This document shows positions 44,915 to 57,073 of a stretch of 64,000 bases of DNA, one piece after another. Location of the stretch: assembly GCA_022578605.1 (NCBI GenBank), contig MU394064.1:124001-188000 (forward strand), read 5' to 3'. A program made the position numbers and the translations under genes. Each line of letters begins with the position of its first letter. Positions within the stretch are counted from its first letter, which is position 1. Below the pieces are notes generated by a model. The model saw nothing but the letters and a program-made list of their open reading frames with translations. It was not told the origin of the DNA and made no database searches. Origin of the DNA: Camillea tinctor. Its lineage: Eukaryota > Ascomycota > Sordariomycetes > Xylariales > Xylariaceae.

Positions 44915-46567
44915 ATGAGATTTACAAGTCCAGTGGGGCTCACAGTCGGTGCCCTGATGATGTTAGTAGATGGTATAGAAGCCCAAGTTCATCATCATCA
45001 AGGGCCCGAGTGTCAATCTACCAACTTCACTTCGGTGCCACAGGTAAAGGATAAAGGAAAAGCGGCTGTATCTGTCACGAAATTATATGCTAACACACTC
45101 GTTCAGAGACTGGAGTTCACCATTGAAAAAGAAGCGGTTCTGCGTCACGTAGAGCAGATCAAGCGTATTTCTGATGTCGTACCTTTCCACCATCGAGTGA
45201 CTGGATCTGTGGGCAGCAATTCAACAATTAACGTAAGCCCTTGCCTTTTGATTGTCGGTTAGTTACCTATGGCTTCGAAAATTAACGTCTGAGTTTCAGT
45301 ATATCGCGAATCAACTCAAAACCGTTGGATACGATATCGAGGTGGTACCCTTCAGCGCGGAGATCCAAGTCTATAGCAGAGCTGAACTCATGATCGAAGG
45401 TAACCCTGTGCTCCATATGCGTCTTGAGCAAGCTGTGTGGTCTCCTTATGGAAAATGGACTCATCGCAGAGTTGTCCCCGCCAGTAATGACGGATGTCAT
45501 ATTGTCAGTAGTATTTCAGGCACAATCCCGAGAAAGTATTTTACGTTGGCTAACACGAGCGAGCATACAGGAGGATTATCCTCACCGCGCCAGGGGGCAG
45601 GTCGCTGTAGTCAACGGTGTCGGCTGTCCCTTGTCTAAGAAGTCATCCATAGCAAAGAGCGCTGGAGTTGCCGTCCTCATGGTCACTGAGGACACCGAGC
45701 TTCAACCAACTCTGGGAAACCCAGACGAGCCGCACGTCGCGACGGTGAAGCTAATAGCGAAAAATCCTTCACAACTGCTGTCTAATCTTACCCATACCAA
45801 CACAACCGCATACGTTGATATCGAGGTACACACAAAACTTGCTTCTGTTGAAAGGTCAGTCAGCCGTCGAGAGAGCCATTGTGACATGCCAAAATTCCCC
45901 GTACGCTGACTTCTGACTCATTGACAAAAGCGCCAGCATAATCGCGACTTCGAAGTGCGGCTACGACGGCCGGACGCTGATGCTGGGCACCCGGACCGAC
46001 TCGTTCCACCGGAGCGCAGGACTAAACGACAACGCCAGCGGAGTGGCGGCGCTGCTCGAAACCGCCATCCAGCTGTCCAAGTACAGGACGACGAACCGGG
46101 TGAAGTTCGCGTTCTGGACGGCGGGGCACTCGGACAACTACGGCTCGCGGGCGTGGGCGCAGCGGCAGTCGGAGCGGGATCTCGACCAGATCAAGTTCTA
46201 CCTGGACGCGAACATGCTGGGGTCGGCGAACGGGTTCCCGCAGGTGATCGGGGGCACGAACCCGACGACGGGGCTGCCGGGGCCGGCGGGCTCGGACCGG
46301 GGCGTGGACGTGCTGCGGGGGTTCTTCGGGCACAACCACATCGCGAGCAAGGTCGTCGACTACTCGGGGCGCGGCGACTACCAGACGTTCCTGGACGTGG
46401 GGATCCCGGCGGCGGGACTCTTCGGCGGCGCCGACGGCATCAAGACCCCCTGGGAGGCGAGCAACTCGCCGAAGCAGCGCGCCGCGGCCGGCATGCCCTA
46501 CGACCCGGTGTACAACCGGCCGACGACGAAGCTCGGGGCGCTGCTCATGGACCCGGAGCTCTTGTAG
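44915..46567 (+). CDS. Secreted M28-family pseudopeptidase with PA domain
   Basis: Four exons: 44915-45232, 45300-45503, 45571-45854, 45931-46567 (480 aa). The N-terminus MRFTSPVGLTVGALMMLVDG is a signal peptide. A PA (protease-associated) domain follows, including VVPASNDGCHIEDYPHRARG across the second splice and VAVVNGVGCPL. The C-terminal half is the M28 aminopeptidase fold, but compared with the yeast Ape3-type pattern the ligands are changed: HTD reads RTD (GTRTDS), AEE reads AGH (FWTAGHSDN), the Asp of NFDM is missing (LDANMLGS), and the His of YDPxYH is Asn (YDPVYN). Only the Asp of LNDNASG remains. It should not hydrolyse peptides by the usual mechanism. The frame ends at a TAG (46565-46567), after which the same frame stays open for 51 codons. 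Exon 4 is far richer in GC than exons 1-3. Confidence 0.87.
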
Positions 46568-46723
46568 GACAACACGCGGGCGGTGGCGCACTTGGCGGGT
46601 GCGCTTGCGGAGGATATCGCACTGGACTGGAACGCGGCCGGACGCACGGCGACTTCGACGCTGGGGGTTTATAGTGCGGCGGCTGTGGCGCTGGGGTGGG
46701 CTTGGTACTTGGTTGGGATGTGA
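46568..46723 (+). other. In-frame extension after the TAG of the M28-like gene
   Basis: Directly after the TAG the same frame continues for 51 codons to a TGA at 46721-46723. It begins DNTRAVAHLAGALAEDIALD, which resembles the C-terminal helix of M28 peptidases, and ends with a hydrophobic segment (GVYSAAAVALGWAWYLVGM) like a GPI or membrane anchor signal. This suggests that the gene was longer until recently or is read through. Confidence 0.6.
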
Positions 46724-47050
46724 GGATATAATAGATTAAGGGCGGCGCACGGGCTGTTGTTGCTCTTTTCTTCTCTCTCTTTTCTCTCCTTTCACATTTG
46801 CTATTCGAGAACGTCAAGTGTGCTGATGAGGATGAGATACACTACATTATCATTAAGTAGAATTCTTAAGTAGAGTAGAATAGAGCAACCATGATTCATA
46901 ATACTTCCATTTATTCACTTTTCCTTTTCAACTTATTTTTTTACGCCGGCCCCCTTTTTTCCCCCTTTCTTTTTCACCCCACTTATAATAACTCTTACAA
47001 TTCACCCCCTTTTTATGTACCCTTCTCTTTTTATCATAATAATCTCCCAT
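46724..47050. other. Convergent intergenic gap
   Basis: 327 bp between the extension of the M28-like gene (+) and the DUF1264 stop (-). It is T- and A-rich (46900-47030) and probably holds both 3' untranslated regions. Confidence 0.5.
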
Positions 47051-47916
47051 CTACATAGAATTCCTCCTCGTCTTCCACGTAGCATCCGCATCCTCGTGAA
47101 TATCGGGGACCTCAATACCCTCGCGCAGCTTCTTCTTGTGGCGCCAGTCGACGCCAAATCGACGGTCACGCTCGCCGACGACCTTTTCAAAGTCAAACTG
47201 GCCGTCAGCCGTGAAGCTGGTCATGAGGCGCGGGGGGCCCAGGGGCAGCGCGTCGCCGCGGTCCGTCTGCCACAGGTGGTACACCTTGCCGTAAAGCCCG
47301 ACGACGTGGGTCATCTCACGGGTCTCGGCGGCGTCCCAGGCTTGCTGCACTCCTGGCACCGTGGCGGATCCCCCGCCGGGCATGATCAGCATGCCGGATT
47401 TTACCTCGTAGACGTGGGAGTGCCAGAGGCGGCGCTCGGAGGCCGGGAGGGTGGCGTAGAGCGCCGGGGTGATCATGTATTCGATGCCGATGAGGCGGGC
47501 GTTGGGGCCGGGGCCGTCGTAGAGGATGCATTGGCGGATATCTTTTTGGGAGGCTTATTAGTTACCTAGGTATGTAAACTAGGGGTATGATAAAGGAGAA
47601 GGAAGGATATTCGCTAGATTAAGTAACTCACCTTCAGTCAGATGAGCACAATAGTGGTTTGCCTCGACGTAGCGACCTGGCTCGTCGGCGTAGGTGTGAA
47701 AGGCGTTTAAATGAGCGCAGAGCTGCTTTGTAGGTTGGAAGTCCTATTAGAGGTTTTAGTAGGTGTAATTACACAATTAGTCTTATGTTTATTATATATA
47801 AAGAGAATAGTACTTATAAGTAGTATAAGGTTACTTACCTGGATTAGAGAAGCGCCTGTCTCGAGGATCGTGTCCTCTACGGGGACTTTGCCACCGGGGA
47901 TTTTGGTATCTGCCAT
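47051..47916 (-). CDS. DUF1264 (oil-body-associated-protein-like) protein
   Basis: Three exons: 47839-47916, 47632-47743, 47051-47541 (226 aa), with introns of 95 and 90 bp. Exon 1 gives [20 protein letters not shown]; exon 2 [20 protein letters not shown] and HYCAHLTE; exon 3 [49 protein letters not shown] and [19 protein letters not shown]. These blocks (FHxYAD, HYCxHL, IEYMI, HSHxYEV) are those of DUF1264, named OBAP in plants for oil-body association; the biochemical function in fungi is unknown. There is no signal peptide or membrane span. Intron 2 contains the palindrome TACCTAGGTA (47563-47572). Exon 3 is GC-rich compared with exon 2. Confidence 0.92.
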
Positions 47917-49171
47917 GATGATAGAGACGAGATGCCGATTTCTTTATTTATTTATTTTTCTGTTTGCCCGTTCGTTTGTTTCTTCTACCGTACCGGCAAA
48001 AGTTGTAGGAATCAGGAGAATGTGAATGAAAACCTAGATGGAATTGGCTTGCAAATCAACCAAATCGTGGTTTATTTATATAATAGTTATATGTTTGCTT
48101 TCCCGTCCTCACACATAGCTACGAAACTCAACATATCAGACGAATAAGTAGGTACGTACATAGCTAGGTAGCTCTGATGTCATTCACGCGTTATCAGTAT
48201 CGTTATCCTACCTGCTCATGACCTCAAGTATGTACTACATAGTAAGTAGCTCGAAGGTACACTAACACAATAATGTTCCGGGACTCTTACATAACTTAGA
48301 ACCTAGCTGAATCCCGGAGGAAATTCTCCTTCTTCATTCACATAAAAATACAAAAATCCATACCCAGATTATATCAGCATACCCCTCAACTCTCTGTTGA
48401 TTTCCGTCAAAACTCTTCCTCCACTTATACCTTATATATGCTCTCATAGGCCTTATACTAGATTGATGGAAATGCACATCTCTATTTTAGGTAGTGTATC
48501 CCGGATGTAGTGTACGGAGTATAGACATAAAAGACCCGCTTCGTCAATCAGCGCTGACGAATCATGGGCTACCCCTCGGTACAAGATCAGGCGACTAAGG
48601 CCGATTTATATCCATAGATCGGAACTATTGGTCAACGAGACACCATCTTCTAAACTAGGTACATGGGTACATGGGATAATGTAGAGAGTTTAGGTGGATC
48701 CCGTCTTCCGATAATTATCTAACACCAGACCAGACCACTCCTACCACTTACACCACATTACTAGTACTGGCTACTAACACTACTACTTCTACGATCTCTC
48801 TCTCTCCCCTCCTCCATGATAAAACCTTGGAACATAAACAACATCACCACCAATCACACATTGTCTTTTCCAAAACAGCCAACCGAAAAAGCAATATATG
48901 ACAAAAATTATAATCATAATACCAAACCACCAAAGGTCTATTCTAATATAGTAACCAACCCAAACCAAACCCAACTTCATGATCATCATATAATAAAAAA
49001 GTACGAGACATCTCTCCAATAAAAAGGAAGCAATCCTTTGATTGCCTTTGCGTCTCGTCCCCTACCCTCCGCCTGCAAATGATGCGCCGCAACATACTCA
49101 CCAACCAATCGTTTACGCGCCCAACGTAGCCGCCTCCGCGCCCCCAAGAACCCGGTATCCAGGGCTTAACA
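47917..49171. other. 1.25-kb divergent intergenic region
   Basis: Between the starts of the DUF1264 gene (-) and the DUF4484 gene (+). It is AT-rich to about 49000, then turns richer in GC just before the start codon. Frames here have no motifs; it should contain both promoters. Confidence 0.5.
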
Positions 49172-51169
49172 ATGGCCGCCCACCGCCGCCGCCGTCAGCC
49201 CGACCTGCACGTCCGGTTACCCTCGAATCCGAGTGTCGCAGCCACTGTCCTTCCCGATCTACCTCCCATCTCCGCCCTGTTCTTGATCGACTTCGATGTC
49301 AAGGCTGGCTACACCATATCCTGGAAGGCCTCCAAGCCCGGGGTTGAGCTTGAAGGTGTGGTAGAGTACAAGTCCCTGCCCTCCGGTCTCCATACTGTAT
49401 CCGACGATCTGATCTACTTTGTGCATGATGGCTATGCCGGGCTGAGCGCCTTCGTCAATGCGCCCGTGGAAGACAGTGCAGCCCGCAATGCGCGGATGTT
49501 GGCCGTGGGTGTGCTGGTGCCGCTAAGTTACGGCCGGCTGGGAAGAGCTTGGAGACATGCTGAAGGGTTGAAAGCCATAGCTTCGTACGTTGTCTAGCTA
49601 TAACTCAGATACTGGTAACAAGTGCTAATGGCATTGGGTGGTATAGGACGCTTGCGACAAATAGTAAGGAAATCGGTGTGTTAGAGAAGTACTGGGAGGC
49701 GAACCAAGCTCGCGACGATGTCCCCGGCCAAGATCAGACAGCATCGAAAGAAGCTCCCAACTCGCCCTCCGTGAGCTTTCACGCTCCTCCAAAACCACCT
49801 CGAGGCCATGCTAGGAACCGCTCGGCCTCGGATGGCGCGGCTTTGATACCTCCTGGTCATAGGTTGTCGCCCTTCCATCCCGCATGGAGCTTGACGAAGT
49901 TGCTGGACACCTTCGGGCCACTTATCTTTCCTATACATCGAGCAGCATTACTGCGCAGGCGTATCTTAATAGCAGGCCACGCACCGGTACAGGAAGCCTG
50001 TAATTTTGGTAAGTGTAGTGGATATCACCAATCCTATCTCCCTACAACTGCTAATCAGGAACTTAGTCTACGACATATCCATCCTCTCTAATATTCCACT
50101 ATCGACTTTCGACCTCGTATCGTCCAGTTCCCCACCACATCGCCTACGACCATTGTTCTCTATTGGTGTCCACGATATACCCTTCCTTGTCGACGATACT
50201 AAGCCCCCTCAGGATAGCGGCGACTCAACGAGAGCGAACGAGGAGGCCGGCACCGGCTGGATAGCTTGCACAACCGATAGCATTCTCTGTAGGAAAGACA
50301 CGCTATGGGATATGCTCATAACTATGCCGCCGCCGCATACCGCAAACGCCAAGAAACATGTATGGCCTACTGTAGAGTGCCCGCACGGCGTGCCGGTTAA
50401 GGCGACACAACGTGACCTACGCCGATTCCGCTCTTTGAAGGCCGGGCTAGCAAGATTGCAAGTTGCTACAGAAAGCGGGAGTGTTTCACCCACAACACCG
50501 CGCACTCTGGCACCGCCAGCTAGCGACGATGCCTACCTTGACGATGCAGAGCAAATAGTAGAGCCTCTTAGTTGGACTGCACTTGCCTACAACGGATTCA
50601 TGTGGTGGGCTTCAGCGGGCGAACAGGCACGGTCCGACCAAGCCGAAGAGTCAGCCCACGACGCCGCCTTACTAGCAGACCTTTCCACATCCTCTAACAT
50701 AAGCATGGATATGCCGCGCTCGGCCGACCTCACCGCATCCATTATCTCTCTCACCCCGAGAGGCGCGTCATCTATGGCGACGTCGTCATCCGCGCCGCCG
50801 GACCAGAATGAGGCCCGCGCCGAGCTAGCCATCATCGCCTACTTCCACCGGCTCACGACACAGATCATCAGCACGCTAGCGGACATCGTCGAAAGCACAA
50901 GCGACGACGACAGCGATATCGATGTCGGCGCAGACGATGAGAGTGCGATGGAGGACGATGACGCGCTGCTCAGCCCTAGCGACGAGGAGCGCCACCACCA
51001 TCTAGGCCGCGGCGTGCGCATCGATAGCGACGCTATGACACGCATGGGACTCGATGTGTGGAGTCCCTCGGATGCTGAGTTTGTGAAGGTGGCACTGAAG
51101 ACGTACTTCGATCGCAAGGCGTATATCGAGAGTAAAGGGGTTGAGGTGTGTGGGGTTAGAGTGTGTTGA
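49172..51169 (+). CDS. DUF4484/LCHN-like (DENN-related) protein
   Basis: Three exons: 49172-49584, 49647-50008, 50067-51169 (625 aa), with introns of 62 and 58 bp whose branch sites read GTGCTAATG and CTGCTAATC. The N-terminal longin-like strand FLIDFDVKAGYTISWKAS and the downstream blocks VEYKSLPSGLHTVSDDLIYF, LVPLSYGRLGRAWRHAEGLK and WSLTKLLDTFGPLIFPIHRA match the fungal DUF4484/LCHN family, distantly related to DENN Rab exchange factors. A disordered Ser/Pro-rich segment lies between them, and an acidic stretch (TSDDDSDIDVGADDESAMED) precedes the C-terminus. Related proteins act in vesicle traffic; the specific partner is unknown. The ATG at 49172 is the first in frame before the longin-like strand. 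Confidence 0.88.
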
Positions 51170-51892
51170 TGAATAAATGGATGGGTGGAAATAATGGAGA
51201 GAAAAGGAGGTAATGGAGGTTACTGAGGGTAGGGGAGGTAAGAGGTTGACGGACGTGACTGAATTAGGTATATAGGTTATGGGTATTCAAGGAGCAATCC
51301 CCCCTTTGCTTCTGTTGTTGTCGTCGTTTCTCTTGTCGCCCTGTATAAAGTACCTGCGTAACATGATATACCTATATACTATTTCTCGTTTTATTTTCCT
51401 TTCTTTTCTCTTTCTCCTTGTAACACGGTAAAGGAGGGAGGATCGCAACCTGGGGTGCAGGTTGAGGAATAGGGGGAAATGGTTGGGGTGGATATGATTA
51501 CCCAGGTAGATAATTCCGACACGACTTAATAATCTACGATTATGAAGCAGGGACCGGCGTTGAGACTCATGTTAAATCTATTGAATTTGCCCTGGAATGA
51601 AGTCTAAGGGAATGGATTATATACATCACTATAAATATCGTCGTAAATCACAAGTACCTCCGTCTTTATGTCGGTAGTTCTATATGTACCATGTATCATA
51701 TACCATATGCCGTATATCATCCTCCTAACTCCCTTTTCCCTCCATCCACAAACTTAGGTAATTCACCTTCACTCCCCTCAACCCCCATTCCCTCCCTTCT
51801 TTTCCTATTACTCTTTAGTTGTTTTTTTGTATCTTTCTTTTTTTTTCTTTCCCCTTCTCAGAAAATCCTCTCATCTTCCCACCTTATCCACC
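51170..51892. other. Convergent intergenic gap
   Basis: 723 bp between the stops of the DUF4484 gene (+) and the M13 peptidase (-). It is T-rich at 51740-51860 and likely contains both 3' untranslated regions. No gene is visible. Confidence 0.5.
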
Positions 51893-54453
51893 TCACCAAA
51901 TCTCACACGTAGGCTCCTTCACCGGACAATCAAACGCCTGCCGGAACGCGCGCGAGTTCGCCGCGATCCCATTGACGCGCGCAAAGCCCGGCGAGTGCAC
52001 GTCGCTCTGCACCAGCGGCAGCATCTGCGCGGGCGTGTACTTCTGGCAGAAGCTCTGCGCGGCCGCGACGAAGAACAGCCTCTCGGGCGTCAGGTCGGCG
52101 GGGACGCCCGGCAGCAACGACACATTGCCCGAAGCAGACCTCTGCCACGCGTCGAACGCGATCGCGATGCCCCCCGCGTCGGCCAGGTTCTCGCCCAGCG
52201 TGCGCTCGCCGTCCACGAACAGCGGCTGCCCGGCCTCCTCGTAGGCCGCCGGGTCGAAGCCCGGCGGGCCGGAGGACAGGGCGCGCCCCCGCTCGTCCAC
52301 CAGCGCCATGCCGCTGTACTGCGCCACGAAGCAGCTCTGCCGCGCCTCGAACGCGGCCTGCGCGCCGGCCGTGAACAGGCGCCCGACGAAGGCCCCGCGC
52401 GCGTCGAACTGCGAGCCCGAGTTGTCGAAGCCGTGCGTGAACTCGTGGCCCGTGATGAGCCCGAAGCCGCCGTAGGTGAGGTACGAGGGCACGGACGTGG
52501 CCGGCGCGATGGTTTCGCTGCTGGAGTTGGGGGCGGAGGACGAGTCCAGCCAGAGCAGCGGGTCCTGCGATATCCCTGCGAAGATCGAAATGTCGTTGCT
52601 CTGCGGCCGGTAGAACGCGTTGGCGATGAAGGAGGGAGAGTCCCAGCCGCGTCGGTCGAAGGGCGCGCTGAGGGCTTGCCAGTTGCGCCGCTCCGTTGCG
52701 GTGTTGAGGGATAGGGCGTTGTCGAAGTGCGAGGAGGTGATGTTCACGTCGGCGTAGTATTCTTTCAGCGCTGTAGCGTTGCGGGCCTCGGGGTTCTGTG
52801 CGAGGTGGGCTGGTTAGTTGCTATTCCACATGTATGTCTATATGGTCAAAGGGGGGTATAGGGAGGAAACGTTGTATTGAGACAGACGTTAGAAACACAT
52901 ACCGAGTCCGGATAACCAATATTCCGCGCGATCTGAGCCAGCTTCTCCTTAGCTATCTTCCGGGTCTCGTCATCCATCCAAGCAACGGTGTCGAGGCGGG
53001 CATCGAAGCTATCTCTGAGCTCAACAGTAAGGTTGTCGACGTACTCGCGTACCTCGTCACTATACGACACATCGAGCCAGAATTTGTTGGCGATCCAGTT
53101 GAGCCCTTCGGTCTGAAGGTATGCAGAGCAGGTTGATGCCCATCGATCCGCTGTCGGATTCTAAATAGGGTCAGAATCGGTGCTCGGGAGTATATAGATA
53201 GAGATAGAAATATCACATACTGCAGATACAGCGGTATATGGCTGGTATTTGGTAAGTGCCAGTGCTATCATCAGAGCCTGAAGAGTGGCCTTAGGGGTCT
53301 CGGTCATTACACTCGAGATATTTGGAAAGAAATCACGGCCAATGAGACGAATTCGGTCTATCTGGTAGTCGGGTGGCGCTAGCCTCTGGATGGTTCTGTC
53401 GATGAATAGTTCGGGGGCTGCTTCAGTCACGTTGCCTATCGTGGTGCTGTAAAAGAGCTCCTATAGTTATCTGGTCAGCACATTTGATACAGGCTACCTT
53501 CTTTAGTCAAGTGATCGACGTACGTTGTTGTCAGAGAAGTCGATGGGCTCCAAAGCCGCGCTGGCCTCTGCCAAAATATCCAGGACCCCTTGGGCTAGGG
53601 GTTCGGCGGCACTTTGAGCTGCCTCGCTAGGAAGGAATGGCGCGATTAGAGCTGCCAGAGAAGAAGCATTAAGGCCCGTCGAGGCCTCCGCGAGGTCTGC
53701 GTTCGGTGTGACAACAGGTATAACAACGTCCTATACTGATAATTAGTTCTCTTCTCATAAACCTATTAAAACTTGGAATAGGAACTGACTGTGTCTTGGG
53801 GATCGGCGCTGGTCGATAGGCTCACAAGCACGGGAACCCCTATCGAACTAAGATATACCAAAGCCTCAACGAAACCATCCTCGTCCTCAGTAGCCAGAGT
53901 GGCGTTGGAAGTATAGTCGGCATCCTCAATGGGGAATAGAGTAGCTATCTGGTTTACGATGTCTGGTATTCCAGCAGTTCCAGCCTCTTCGATGGCAACG
54001 CCGTCCATGCAAGCATTGAACGAGACAACAAGTTTGTTGAAGTTATCTTCATCATCGGGTCCAGACTTAAGTAACAATAAAGTTAGCGAAGGCGACTCCA
54101 GTTGGGATATATAGGAGCTCTTGACCTACCTCAGAGGTGCCAGGGTAAGGGTTCTCTAGAATATTCCTGATAACGTACAGGCTATTCGTCCCTATATCAC
54201 CAAGGCTATTCCAGTGGAACGAATTGTCCGGGATTGTGTCTGGATATCCACCGCATGCGTCTAGATAGATGATAGAGGTGTCAGTATAACGCTGAACGAA
54301 TAAGACTATCGTAATCTAATCTGCCTGGAACCTACACTGATGAAAGTTCTCGCACGGGTCTATGGCCTCATAGTTCGGGTGCATGTTGTAAAGTAGAGCA
54401 GACGCTGCCCTGACGCAGGCCGGCGTCACGCAGACCTGGGATCCGGCGCTCAT
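51893..54453 (-). CDS. M13 (neprilysin-like) zinc metallopeptidase
   Basis: Seven exons: 54336-54453, 54130-54260, 53790-54065, 53524-53730, 53221-53460, 52903-53160, 51893-52795 (710 aa), with introns of 59-107 bp. The domain begins almost at the first Met: VCVTPACVRAASALLYNM, then HQYACGGYPDTIPDN across intron 1. The active site is complete: GHEFTHGFDN gives the zinc-binding HExxH, GENLADAGG the third ligand Glu, and RVNGIAANSRAF with the final CEIW the conserved C-terminus. M13 enzymes cleave small peptides, usually outside the cell. No signal peptide or membrane anchor precedes the domain, and the frame upstream is closed by a stop, so an upstream exon could be missing from my model. Exon 7 is markedly richer in GC than exons 1-6. 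Confidence 0.93.
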
Positions 54454-57073
54454 CTTGACTCAACTAGATGTGATAATAGAGAAGAAAGTGATAAAATAGG
54501 AAATGAATTACTATTATTATTCGAGACGAACAAAAAGGAAATAAAGGAAACCCGTCTCTCCCTCTTCCTCTTCCTCTGTATGTGTGTATATGCGTGTGTG
54601 ATGAGATACTTCCCTTCTCTCTCTCTACGACAATGGAGCCGAAGAGCGGCCTGATATATACCTCGAGTCATCATCATGGGAGGAACAAACCCGTGGAGAT
54701 GATATTCAGAGAAATGATGGGTGCCCAGCTAGGGCTGTCGAGGCGGTGCTGTCAGCTCGTTGTCCTTGGGATGCACGCTGGCGATCTCTCATGTCGACTC
54801 TCTCTCGTTGTCATCAGCATAGGCTACCTAAGATGAGGATACTAGAACCATGCTAAAGCCCAACGCCAAGCACTTGCTAGACATCAGGTGAGAACAGAAG
54901 TACTGTCTATACTTCTCGCATTGGTAGCCAGAGTACGAGAAGCCAATGTACACCCTATCAGGTACGGGGGTTCTCCCATGTGTCCTAACCTAGGTATGTC
55001 ACTGCCGGGTATAGGTAGATAGGACTTTTAAGGCTCAGCTCAAGATTCAAGAACGGATAGTGTATAAGACGGCTCCGCCCCGACCCAGCTCCCCTCGGAA
55101 ATCGATTCCGATTCGCTTAGCATTGTAGGTAGAAACACAATTATAGGTTGAAGCTGCTGATGAGTACGGCTTCTAAGTGCCGCTGACGCCACCACCACCA
55201 CCACCACTCACCACCACATACCCACATATACGCCGTATGGCGGAGATTCCCTAAAGTCCTAACTAGGTATAAGGAGATTAGACATATCGATAGCCGTTTA
55301 AGATCAGATGAACGAATAGGTAAGTAGGGAAGAAACAGCCCAGTTACTAAAGATAGTAAGTTATAAACAAGCCCTTCTGACTGTATATCTAGCTATCTCC
55401 TTGGCAGCACTAATAAAGCAACGATTTGGAAGACCAGACCGAGCACGCTCTCTATCCTCTCTGTCTTTCCTTCGCAGCATGATTCCTCATACAAACAGGC
55501 CATCCCCAATACCTCAGCACATAAACACACCATTTTTACTCCACAGCTTGGCATTCCTAAAATATCAAAAGCTTCTTTTGAGGCTGGGGTTAAGGGGAAG
55601 GGAGAGAGATCCAAGCCTTCGTCGTAGCAAACAACCAATACGCAGGTCGTCTTGCGTCTAGTGTTGAGGCTCCTATGCGGCGCAGTAATATTCTTTCCCC
55701 ATTTCGATACTATTGGGCGATATTACCGTGTTGCTGTTTACCATTTTCCCTTCCCGCCATCTTTTAGGGAGAAGGGAACAAAATATTGCTAGCGCCAGCA
55801 CAGCACAGGACATCAAAAAAAAAAAAACCAGTAAAGAGTTTCTATTCTTAGATTGACTGAACCTAGACAAATAACCTAGCAAAGCAGTAGTATGGGGTTT
55901 GTATTCACAATTACCTGATTCGGATTAATGTTGAGTACATACATATATACATTCATCCGATCTACTACTACTACTTATGTACTACTACTAATTTACCTTC
56001 TCACCTAGCTAAACCTACATCTATCACACCTAAATATCCGATAGGTCAAGATACGGATCAGTAAGTAGGTTAAACCTACATAGGCATTGTACATAGCAGC
56101 AGGTTTATTCCTGTCTTCCTTCGCCATGTTTATTAGGTAGTAGGTCCTCGCCTACGCAGCTAACTAGTCCCAACTACCCATCTATTATCCCCAACCCACC
56201 CGAGCAGGATCGTGACAACTCCAACGAAACCACGTGTATAAAGCCCTGTTTTACATAAACCTTACCTCCTTGAACCTTACCCACCTACCCATGCCATGTA
56301 CTACGTATGCAGCCTATGCGGCACAGAAACGACGATCCGCAGGGCTGATATATGCTCCCCTGCCTCCCCATGTACCCGTATACCTATCGACTTACATTGC
56401 TTAGGTGGATGGATATGGCAATAGTGTTGAGTAGATCAAGCTAAGAGGTTTAAACCCATGAAATATGTAGGTTATCCAGGTCACCCGCAACATCATTCCC
56501 AAAAAGGGTATTTGCAGTATCAACACCATACAGATAGCCTATGTTAACTTCATATACATACTATTGTCAAGAGAAACACTAAAAAAGCAAGCACAGGAAT
56601 TACTATCGTTTTTTCGATATGCATAAAGTACAATGGGTTTTTTAAATATTATACTCTTCTTCTATAGTTAAACTTTAGCACCTGCAGCGTGAGTATACCA
56701 AACTTATACTCGTGGTGATGCTTTTCCTTCCTTCTCCTTCCCCTCCTTTCTCTAACACTTGACATAAAATCGTCCACGAGAAACGAAAAGAGAGAAAAAA
56801 AAACGCCATATACGCCAAGTCCTATGCTACCTTCGCGTATTTGTGTGCCCTTTTTTGTTTTGCTTCTTTTTTGCGTGCTTATACAAACTGCATGGACCTC
56901 CCCGGTCTAGGGGTTGGAACCCACGAGTGTATGGCACCATAGATCAGCTCATGATCAAAGGCGTCCTCATTACACACACGTCACGAAGGATTCGTTGCTC
57001 GGCAAGCAACACCCGAATTATTATCCGAGAGTCCTTCTCCCCTGCATGTTTAGCCCTATGCAACCACGCTGTC
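54454..57073. other. 2.6-kb intergenic region
   Basis: Between the M13 start and the sec63 stop (both minus strand). It contains a CCA microsatellite at 55189-55217, CTA/ACT-type simple sequence at 55960-56000, and several CCTACATAGG-like stretches. The frames here are not supported by motifs. A signal exon for the M13 gene was looked for near 54460-54700 and not found. Confidence 0.45.
55189..55217. repeat. CCA/CAC microsatellite
   Basis: Run of CCA triplets interrupted once by CTCA. Not within a gene. Confidence 0.8.

Noticed and set aside
45955..46674. Plus-strand 239-codon and minus-strand 189-codon frames over the M28-like exon 4
   Set aside because: Low-complexity Arg/Gly-rich shadows; only the M28 frame joins exons 1-3.
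37083..47916. Biosynthetic gene cluster (kinase, oxygenase, SnoaL, peptidase, DUF1264)
   Set aside because: There is no backbone enzyme, cluster regulator or transporter, and gene orientations are mixed. The tandem secreted/oxygenase/SnoaL trio alone does not prove a pathway.
51827..52714. Plus-strand 295-codon frame over the M13 last exon
   Set aside because: Arg-rich antisense shadow; the minus strand carries HEFTH and GENLADAGG.
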